Part shown: piece after piece, positions 59,701-64,000 of the stretch
How the letters are laid out: each line of letters begins with the position of its first letter
Position numbering within the stretch: the stretch's first letter is position 1
Assembly (NCBI RefSeq): GCF_963678635.1
Contig: NC_087064.1
Span: 5,740,411 to 5,804,410, forward strand
From: Symsagittifera roscoffensis
Taxonomy: Eukaryota > Xenacoelomorpha > Acoela > Convolutidae
Direction of reading: 5' to 3'
Length of the DNA stretch: 64,000 nt
Notes under the pieces: generated by a model
Told to the model about the DNA's origin: nothing
The model's input: only the letters and a program-made list of their open reading frames with translations
Databases searched by the model: none
Position numbers and translations under genes: made by a program

Positions 59701-60070
59701 AATTTCGAAAATTTTCAAAATTTTTGACGACCTTTTTGGGGGGGTGGATTTTCAAAAATTTTTCGAAAAGTTTGACGACCTTTTTCTTATCGATTTTCCG
59801 AGCTCTGCCAAAGCAGTAAAAAGACCCTGTTATGGCCAAAATTTCGGCAAATTTTTGAAAAAACAGTTGATATTTCTAGGATTGTACACTACTCGGACTA
59901 GTTCGCACTGTGCCTTCTTCAACGAGGAAAGCCAGAGATTCAACATGATGAAGGATGAAGAGGCAGTGGTTTATATGGAGGCCACCCGAGCCATCTGCAA
60001 GTCCCCACACACCACCGTCTTCTCAGTTCTCACCCTTGTAGACCAACAAAAGGATGACCCAGTTGTACTG
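41573..60070 (+). CDS. Large secreted/ectodomain protein with GAIN-like region and GPS motif (3' end not in window)
   Basis: Join 41573-41799, 43746-43929, 48333-48836, 49742-53427, 53704-54041, 58347-58694, 59880-60070: 5,478 nt, 1,826 codons, all junctions in phase. Signal peptide (about 1-25), about 1,500 residues of Cys-containing, Asn-glycosylation-rich ectodomain that I do not recognise, then a helical segment (about 1535-1645), a beta-rich segment (about 1650-1765) and a GPS-like end (about 1773-1806) with HCAFFNEE and CKSPHTTVFSVL. In polycystin-1-like proteins and adhesion GPCRs, GAIN/GPS precedes the membrane domain; here none follows in the window, so the gene probably continues. 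The intron 6 donor is GC (or see alternative at exon 6). In-frame stop upstream of the ATG. Confidence 0.75.
41895..42090 (+). mobile_element. SINE-like repeat copy (family S2)
   Basis: TTGCGAAAGCAAGTGACTAG and TAATCAGGAACTAGAATTTTTG lead to a tRNA-like end with TTGGCCTTGAGGAAACGCC and GGGTTGAAACCCGGCCGG (degenerate B box). Same order as at 15145 and 46490. Confidence 0.6.
42390..42930. repeat. Degenerate tandem repeat of about 150-170 bp
   Basis: Units share CTC(A/G)AAACTACC or CTCAAAAAAACC, then AAA(C/T)TTGA or CCTGAGATTYTRGGTTCAA, and a following TTGACTTTTT GACCGTT-like stretch. A related unit occurs near 15555-15610. Confidence 0.5.
43608..43757. repeat. 77-bp tandem duplication covering a splice acceptor
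   Basis: GGCGTGAGGGGTTCTAGCTC at 43608 and GGCGTGAGGGGTTCTTGCTC at 43685 start two copies that both continue through GATACTTAGTTTCGATTTT, a T tract, CTAG and TTTCGAGGAA. The second copy supplies the acceptor of exon 2; the first is a decoy whose use would run into an in-frame TGA after eight codons. Confidence 0.9.
43746..43929 (+). CDS. Ectodomain gene exon 2
   Basis: Residues 76-137. Acceptor TTTTTTCTAG|TTTCGAGG, donor TCAGAG|GTAAGA, phase 0. The joined codon GA|T gives D-FEELPFVWTPLAFDNF. The acceptor and first exon bases are duplicated 77 bp upstream. Confidence 0.8.
44196..44660. repeat. Satellite, about 47-bp unit, about ten copies
   Basis: Units read TTTTTGACCAATTAAATTGC, TCGAGGTCACCGATATTGCC, AACTATT, varying between 46 and 48 bp. 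In intron 2 of the ectodomain gene. A minus-strand ORF across it is an artefact of the repeat. Confidence 0.95.
45160..45752 (+). mobile_element. Diverged Helentron-like copy
   Basis: The 3' end GGGGCAGTCGGAATACTCAA, stem-loop AAGGCTTGGCCCT and GAGCAATCTTGAT matches the Helentron-like family, and TGCTCGGGGTGTTTTTTTTA (45253) matches its 5' region. The 5' hairpin is not clear. Inside is a direct repeat of GGATGTTCGTGGGCACTGCC (45319 and 45403, 84-bp period). Confidence 0.5.
46490..46850 (+). mobile_element. SINE-like repeat copy (family S2) with clear B box
   Basis: TTTCGAAAGCAGGTGTCTTG and GGAACCAGACTTTTTTCCCG, then TTGGCCTAGGCAGTCGCTTC (A-box-like) and GGGGTTCGAGTTCCGGCC (B box), a T-run and body AATTGAAATTTTTCCGG ... 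TTGCCACATCGAGAG, GTTGTAAGCAACT. In intron 2. Confidence 0.65.
46765..47345. repeat. Tandem array of a SINE body monomer, about 3.3 copies
   Basis: GTTGCCACATCGAGAGTTTTGCTTG (46775), ATTGCCACATGACGGGTTTCGC (46938), GTTGCCTTATCACGGATTTTGC (47100) and a partial GTCGGCTTTATTTCTTTTTC (47318) mark monomers of about 165-200 bp, each followed by CTGTAAG-like and TTCA(A/G)YGTAGTTTC motifs and closed by a GGCTCAACTKGTGTC motif. Confidence 0.65.
47430..47810. repeat. Interleaved inverted repeats (U-V-U'-V')
   Basis: U (TTTTGGTAGACCTAG, TTTTTTCAGCATTTTTCATTTT; about 47431-47466) recurs inverted as U' at 47612-47648. V (AAAAAGGCGGTTG, GAATAGCCTAAAACCC, AAATAAACGGTAAGAAAT, TTGTAGTAG; about 47470-47600) recurs inverted as V' at about 47649-47800. 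Order is U V U' V', not the simple U V V' U' of a hairpin. Confidence 0.8.
47870..48180 (+). repeat. Dispersed repeat with GAGCGCGCGCC core, copy 1
   Basis: TTGCCGACCCAAAGGGTCCC, ACTGACCCTAAGCTTTTTG, TACTAATTTTGAGGGGGGAG, GCGCGCGCCGAAAAAACGC and GGTCAAAATTTTCCA recur in order at 60740-61040 and partially at 59490-59650. Lies just before exon 3. Class unknown. Confidence 0.75.
48333..48836 (+). CDS. Ectodomain gene exon 3
   Basis: Residues 138-305. Acceptor TTTGTGCAG|AGTCGA, donor CTTGAG|GTTTGA (weak but phase 0). Encodes SRIIFGSYPDKYEEFNCGCL with several Cys; no family recognised. GC content rises to coding level against AT-rich flanks. Confidence 0.85.
48837..49741 (+). other. Intron 3 of the ectodomain gene, nothing recognised
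   Basis: T-rich GT-AG intron of 905 bp. Small ORFs near 49260-49520 are in low-complexity sequence and not supported. Confidence 0.6.
49742..53427 (+). CDS. Ectodomain gene exon 4 (3.7 kb giant exon)
   Basis: Residues 306-1534, one uninterrupted 3,686-nt exon. Acceptor TTCTGTTTAG|ATTCTA, donor GTTGC|GTAAGT, phase 2. Begins ILQDPGEPDYFYIQLNEGNF and ends AMFKQIPNVA. Extracellular character: many spaced Cys, many N-x-S/T sites, few basic runs, no hydrophobic segment long enough for a membrane span. Blocks opening with VCSGF, ITCDGF and VVNGFDP and recurring Tyr/Cys spacings suggest degenerate beta-sandwich repeats, but I cannot name the fold. Confidence 0.9.
53704..54041 (+). CDS. Ectodomain gene exon 5: helical GAIN-like segment
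   Basis: Residues 1534-1647. Acceptor TTTTTATAG|CCTCAT, donor TTCAAG|GTATTT, phase 1. ALISTLENPTTNDLKDLTTS and VGDISLDFFETVVSRCDAL look like the helical subdomain A that precedes a GPS in GAIN domains. GAIN assignment is inference from position and helical pattern. Confidence 0.8.
54042..54915 (+). other. First part of intron 5, no gene
   Basis: AT-rich. The last 60 bp (about 54855-54905, AAAAGTGTT, AGAATATAAAAGTGTTCATC, GACGAAAATTGAAAA) recur at 57750-57805. Confidence 0.5.
55346..56748 (+). pseudogene. FLYWCH zinc finger plus MULE transposase remnant
   Basis: 55346-55660 encodes a FLYWCH-type finger: LLIFEGCAYFKHRTL, LSWHCAKTSCNGRV and DHSHFP, i.e. the C-C-H-H set. After a gap with stops, frames resume with transposase signatures: TKFIQYT-region and NTRFC... 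around 55900, QNSIIATHQSAQKQFCFFHM and IQSVWRHVQSSGKIHNYNND (about 56118-56240), LIRMLLFATEFLPVEDD-like text to 56366, and TNNAVEGWSSNFVKLVNS with a downstream basic tail (about 56460-56745). Several frameshifts and in-frame stops make it inactive. The NNxVEGW and FHxxQSxWRH patterns are diagnostic of MULE transposases. Confidence 0.75.
57003..57052 (-). other. tRNA-like Pol III promoter remnant
   Basis: The minus strand reads TATAGTGGTTAAAGCG (A-box-like) and AGATCGAATCCCCG (B-box-like) about 30 bp apart, resembling the SINE heads at 9.1 and 29.5 kb. Too short and unstructured for a tRNA gene; it lies within the MULE-like element. Confidence 0.4.
57346..57740 (+). repeat. Duplicated fragment of exon 6 end and intron 6 (copy A)
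   Basis: Copy A begins TCAATTACCAGGAGAGGATG, CCGCTTCATGCTG and continues ATTTTATTCACGCAG, ACCAAATTTATCGGTCAAAA, ATTAATTAACTAAACGCTGA, ACAACCGACCAAA. It matches copy B (58660-59085) along its length with scattered substitutions and small indels. It is flanked by ATTGTCATT and ATTGCCGTT, parts of the interrupted Helentron-like copy. Confidence 0.85.
58347..58694 (+). CDS. Ectodomain gene exon 6: beta-rich GAIN-like segment
   Basis: Residues 1647-1763. Acceptor CTTCAATCAG|TTTGGTCG restores V-WSNNMYDLQ. The frame would stop at TAG 58697-58699, so a donor must precede it. AAG|GCTAGT (GC donor at 58695) is phase 1 and joins exon 7 exactly (EE-G-LYTTRTSS). Alternative: CAT|GTTGAG (58685) with an acceptor at AAAACAG|TTGATA, adding LIFL. 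If neither is used, the exon would be terminal with stop at 58699. Confidence 0.65.
58660..59085 (+). repeat. Source copy B: exon 6 end and start of intron 6
   Basis: The last 35 bp of exon 6 (TCAATTACCACGAGAGAGTG onwards) and about 390 bp of intron 6 are the counterpart of copy A at 57346-57740. The segment includes an internal near-duplication (GAGTTAAAATTTGATATGTG and GAGTTAAAAGTTGATTACTG, each followed by ACGTCAAA and a TTAATTAACT motif). Confidence 0.85.
59490..59650 (+). repeat. Partial copy of GAGCGCGCGCC repeat
   Basis: TTCTAAAGGTGCCTTAAATG, CAACTAATTTTAGGTGAGAG and CGCGCACCGACATAAAGCCC correspond in order to 47920-48000 and 60830-60900. Diverged; intron 6. Confidence 0.5.
59880..60070 (+). 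CDS. Ectodomain gene exon 7: GPS-like motif
   Basis: Residues 1763-1826. Acceptor TATTTCTAG|GATTG, donor GTACTG|GTGAGA, phase 0. HCAFFNEE ... AICKSPHTTVFSVLTL matches the end of a GPS (C-x-x-H-L-T-x-F-x-V-L), keeping the cleavage-site His and Thr (H-T-T here) but only two of the usual four Cys. If the donor is skipped the frame ends after SPFGTK at 60134-60136 with AATAAA near 60154, giving a possible soluble isoform. Confidence 0.75.
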
Positions 60071-60366
60071 GTGAGAAACATGTATAAGCAGCATGTTCGG
60101 ATCTCTGAAACTATATCCCCTTTTGGCACTAAGTAACGAATTGCCATCTATATAAATAAATAGTTCAATTGTTAGGAGTATATGAACTTTTTACCTAGAA
60201 ACGAATCTCCCCTTTTTGCAAAAAATGGGAAATAGTTTAAAAAATATATTATTTCCCTTCCCCTCCCCCCCCTTGAATTGCAGTTTTGAAGAATTGTTTT
60301 AACATTGCTACTATGCTGTGAGTTTTTACATGGCGAACAAACAAATTATTTGGAAGAAGATTGTTG

Positions 60367-60502
60367 TTCCGACATTTGAAGAAAGTGAGGAATATATATG
60401 CTTGGGGTGGGTTTTTTTTATTCAGACCAAAATTACAAAAGTTAACTGCGAATGAGTATCGATCCGGAAATCTTCGGCTTGCCGAGCGAGTATGCTTGTT
60501 TC
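60367..60502 (+). mobile_element. Miniature Helentron-like element (about 135 bp)
   Basis: 5' end TTCCGACATTTGAAGAAAGT, ATATGCTTGGGGTGGG and T-run; 3' end ATCCGGAAATCTTCGGC, stem-loop TCGGCTTGCCGA, GCGAGTATGCTTGTTT. These match the termini of the 500-bp copies while almost the entire interior is missing. Confidence 0.6.
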
Positions 60503-60739
60503 TTTATTCTTTTACATCTTAACATCCAGTATTTAACCGTTTGTCCCATGCAAAACAGCAATGAAAGGAAGTTTGAAATTAGTGAGAAATGGAAAAAAGC
60601 CAACTAAAAACTCTACTGAGATATTTTTTTACCCTAGACAAAAAATGGGTCTTTTTGGTTATACGACGCAAAAAGTCTTTTTTTTGCCAGGGACGGATTT
60701 AGGTGAAAGGGGGGGGGCGGCGGGGCGGACGTTCCTTTT

Positions 60740-61040
60740 CCTTTAGGGATTCGACCCCCTGCCGACCCAAAGGTTCCCTTTTTAAACTATTTTGAGATAT
60801 ACATATTTGATAACTGACCCTAAAATTTTTCTAAGTGCGCCTTTAGCGCCAATATATACTAATTTTGAGGGAAGAGCGCGCGCCAAAAAACGCAAGTTTT
60901 TGGTCAAAATTTTCCATTAAGTGCCTAAAAACGCCTTTTTTGGCCTGTTTTCAAATTTTTTCCTGCGGCCCAAAACAGGGTCTCCTTAGTGCTTTGGGAG
61001 AGTTCGGAGAGCTTAGAGTTTTAAAATCCGCCCTCCCCTC
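60740..61040 (+). repeat. Dispersed repeat with GAGCGCGCGCC core, copy 2
   Basis: CTGCCGACCCAAAGGTTCCC, AACTGACCCTAAAATTTTTC, TACTAATTTTGAGGGAAGAG, CGCGCGCCAAAAAACGCAAG and GGTCAAAATTTTCCAT in the order seen at 47870-48180. A G-rich run (GGGGGGGGCGGCGGGGCGG) sits just upstream at 60710. Confidence 0.75.
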
Positions 61041-61049
61041 GAGAAAATC

Positions 61050-61429
61050 CTAGATTTTCCCCTGCTTTTTGCCATCTTGATGGTTTGACCATGACGCTAG
61101 AAATTGATTAAAATTCAGTCTAGTTTGGTCATTGTTGGTTTTTCTTTTGCCATTTCCAAGTATACTGTTTTTTATTTTTCTCTGCGCTATAAACAATTGA
61201 TTATTCGTTTCTGACGGTTTCTTCTGTTTCGAAATTTCATTTTTTTTACAGAGGTGCATGATAGTCTTTCAAGTTTATTATACTTGTTGCAATTGAGTTT
61301 ATTTTTTTTATCAACCTGATTATTTGGATTTTCTACTTTAAAATCAAAAAAAAGTTTTTATAGAATTTTCTCGTTTTTTTAATTGCACTAATTGATGAAA
61401 ATGTTTTTCCCCACTTTCCCATTTTCCGA
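61050..61429. other. Non-coding, nothing recognised
   Basis: AT-rich sequence downstream of the last visible exon. No transmembrane-coding exon was found between 60071 and 64000. Confidence 0.5.
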
Positions 61430-62370
61430 ACTATCAGTTAAATCTTTTGCAATGAGTTATTGCATCAAATCTCGAAATCGCTTTCTACTAATCTTCTTGT
61501 AGAAAAATTTCATTTACCCATGCTTATTTTGCTCGTCTTTGTAACCATGTTGTCTGCTCACAAACTGACCACACAAGCCTAAGATACAATTTAACGGTGC
61601 ACAAGGTAGTTTTATCTGTTTTGTTTTTCAATATGATAATTTGAGGCCCTCTATTCCGAAAAAGAAGAATGATAAGAACAAACGTAAGTTATTTTCTGGA
61701 AAGGCTGATTTGCCCAGATTATTGCCAACCACTTTGGAAAAATCAAACCAAACAAGAGAAAAGTGGGCTCCTATACAAAAACAATGTGTACACAAAATTC
61801 ATAATCTATTATCTATATAGTGGAATTGTTTTGTAGATTTATGTTACTTTTGCTTTTTTCAGCCTTTTGGTGTCTTTCAGAATCGATGACTATATCGTTG
61901 CGCTATTTGTGGAAAACAATTCAATTTTTGAAAGTATCAAACGAGCGTAACATAATATTCCCGAGAATTAAGCCAATTTTTTGCCAAAGCTAGGTTGCTT
62001 CTGAGAAACTTTTTGATGACTGTGCTGTGAAAGAACACTATTAAAAGTACACTTTTGCTAAAACTACGAATGATACGACGGTGTGTTACAACTTTTTCAA
62101 CAATATATCATTTTTGTTGCGTCTGAATAATTGATAAAGCTCTTTAAGCAACTCATCCTCTTAAATTTTGTTCCTATTCAGAATTTTTTCCTGCTTCATC
62201 ATCGCCCTGAGAGATTCCGTATTTTTAAAACAGATAGATTTCATAACATCTTTTCAAAATTTGATAGATTTCATAACACCTCTAAATAAACAATACTTGT
62301 GTTACCAAAAAACTAAGATTCTGCTGAAAATTACTGGTATCATTTTTGATAGATTATTTTGAAGCAATTG
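61430..62370. repeat. Diverged direct repeat, copy 1 of 2
   Basis: CCATGCTTATTTTGCTCGTC, CTGCTCACAAACTGACC, CAGAATCGATGACT and CTGAGAGATTCCGTATTTTT recur in order at 63590-64000 (CTATGCTTATTTTGCTTGTC, CTGCTGGCAAACTAACC, TAGAATCAAGTAGACT, CTGAGAGATTCCGTTGTTCT). The second copy continues past the window edge. No coding role recognised. Confidence 0.65.
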
Positions 62371-63473
62371 CGTCACATGAACAAGAACTTTTGGGTAAAA
62401 TTTTTTGGTAATTGTTGAAATATTTTACCGTATAAACTCCTCTTTTCATCAGCAAAAAATTATGTTTGGAATTTTTCAAGCTCTTTTGGCATATCGATGA
62501 AAAAAGTTTGACATTTTGGCGTTCCTAGAACCGAACGATGAGATACACTAGAATTGAATTCCGTCTTTGTAGAGAATTTTGTTCCATTTTTTACAGAATG
62601 ATGTCTGTTTTGCATTTATCTCACTTCTAGTTAGAAAAGCACTGCGAAAACCGAATGATTCAAAAGTTTTTTAAAACAAATCATGACTGAGCGTATCAGA
62701 GCGTATCAGGTCAATTGAAAATTTTTTAAAGCCGTTTGACGCTTGTCGAGTAGGTCCTAATAAAATAAATTTAATAAAGTTAATCAAAGTATTAACGGAT
62801 GAACTTTTAGGTTGTCGCAAAACTGATCCAAAAAAAATACTTTTTTGTTAAGGAGAGAAAACGGCATTTTTTTCAAATTTTTCAAGACTACTTGAAAAGA
62901 AGATATGACTAAAGTTACTGGGGTTGTAAGAGTCCTCGTTTTGGAAAATGACGATAAATTTTGCTACTTCAAGCCGGTTGGTATAAAAGCGTTCAGGAAT
63001 GTACTCATTGAAAAAATTGCTTAGCTGTCCGCATTTGTTTTGGTGGTTAGTTTTTCATTATTTTTTTCTTATTCCATCCTAACCAGTGGTTTACTGATTT
63101 TCCAAGTACCTACAAGCTTAAACAGTTTTGAGGGCTTATAAAGATTTAGTTCAAAAGTTTTTCCATTGTAGGAAAAATTCAAATGTATTCTGTTTATTTA
63201 TGTTATCTTCAAGATTCGAGCTAAATGTAGAAATTTGCTGAAAATGTCTAAATCAAAGATTTTTGGATTCAGTTTTTGACTCACAGGTTCTGAAACATTG
63301 CAAATAAGCTATAGTCAGGAACGTTTTTTTTTGTTTGTCGGTTTATTTTGTTTTGAGATTTTATTTTAGTCAGAGATGCTTCATAACCTACCAAGTTAAC
63401 TTTGGTATTTGTGCTAATTGATTCTAAAACTGTATCAACATGTTTCGTGTAATTGATAAGTGAGAACCTTTGC

Positions 63474-63478
<5 letters not shown>

Positions 63479-63537
<59 letters not shown>
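63479..63537. repeat. (AT)n microsatellite
   Basis: About 29 uninterrupted AT dinucleotides between the two copies of the diverged direct repeat. Confidence 0.99.
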
Positions 63538-63541
<4 letters not shown>

Positions 63542-63589
63542 ATTTCAAAATTCCGCTATTTGGATAAAGAAATCTTTTTTTCCCAGTTT

Positions 63590-64000
63590 TTGAACTATCA
63601 CTAATATCTATTTTAATTCTTTTTTAAATCCTTTTTATCTATGCTTATTTTGCTTGTCTGTGAGATTATATTTTTTATACTATTTTTTCTGCTGGCAAAC
63701 TAACCTCAGAAGTCGTGTGATATAACTTAGAGGCAAACAAAAAACTTTCGAACGTTTTAGATCATGTATCCGGAAAAAAAGAAAATGTTACAAAAAGAAT
63801 CATATTTTTTCTCTGTAGGCTGTTTAGAATTCATTTTAATCTTGAAGAATATGTTTTCGTAAAGGTGGTAATTTTGCTTGTTTTTCTTTCTTTAGACATC
63901 TTTTAGAATCAAGTAGACTCTAGCTGAGAGATTCCGTTGTTCTTGAACCAGTTAGATCCCATAACCTAATGAAAAATTGTGTATTTCTTCTGGATGGACT
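63590..64000. repeat. Diverged direct repeat, copy 2 of 2 (cut by window end)
   Basis: Counterpart of 61430-62370 with several deletions; see that entry for shared motifs. Confidence 0.65.

Noticed and set aside
62168-62362. Short hydrophobic ORF as a transmembrane exon of the ectodomain gene
   Set aside because: No matching splice sites in phase 0, and the sequence is part of a diverged non-coding direct repeat.

Overview
This is an AT-rich, repeat-dense stretch of an invertebrate animal nuclear genome. The basis is GT-AG spliced multi-exon genes, kilobase introns, a metazoan-type CNNM transporter, a BEL/Pao retrotransposon, LINE remnants, tRNA-derived SINE-like repeats and Helentron-like elements. 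I cannot place the species or phylum from sequence alone. There are two host genes, both on the + strand; nearly everything else is mobile or repetitive DNA.

Layout. 1-3700: start of a probable Ty3/gypsy-type Gag on the minus strand (running off the window start) with a pyrimidine-rich leader, a 13/14-bp minisatellite and a 70-bp tandem repeat. 4108-4692: CR1/Jockey-like LINE RT remnant. 5269-34224: a seven-exon CNNM (DUF21-CBS-CNBH Mg2+ transporter) gene, 794 codons, with all phases consistent. Its intron 4 (about 9 kb) and intron 5 (about 15.6 kb) hold SINEs, an interrupted tandem duplication, a long-TIR MITE and an apparently intact 7,305-bp BEL/Pao element (17358-24662, 188-bp LTRs I read as identical, 5-bp target duplication CGGGT). 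34225-41572: intergenic, with a head-to-tail pair of Helentron-like elements, a 163-bp palindrome and a decayed LINE on the minus strand.

41573 to beyond 60070: a second gene, at least seven exons and 1,826 codons. It has a signal peptide, a very large Cys-containing ectodomain encoded mostly by one 3.7-kb exon, then a GAIN-like region and a degenerate GPS motif. It resembles polycystin-1-like or adhesion-GPCR-like proteins, but no transmembrane exon is visible in the window. Its introns carry a 47-bp satellite, a duplicated splice acceptor, interleaved inverted repeats, and a Helentron-like copy broken by a FLYWCH/MULE DNA transposon and by a duplicated piece of the gene's own exon 6/intron 6.

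Most notable are the Helentron-like family (terminal hairpins, subterminal inverted repeats, tandem copies, a 135-bp miniature), the nested structure at 54.9-58.1 kb, and the unrecognised ectodomain gene. Repeat family assignments rest on structure and copy-to-copy comparison read by eye; no database search was possible.
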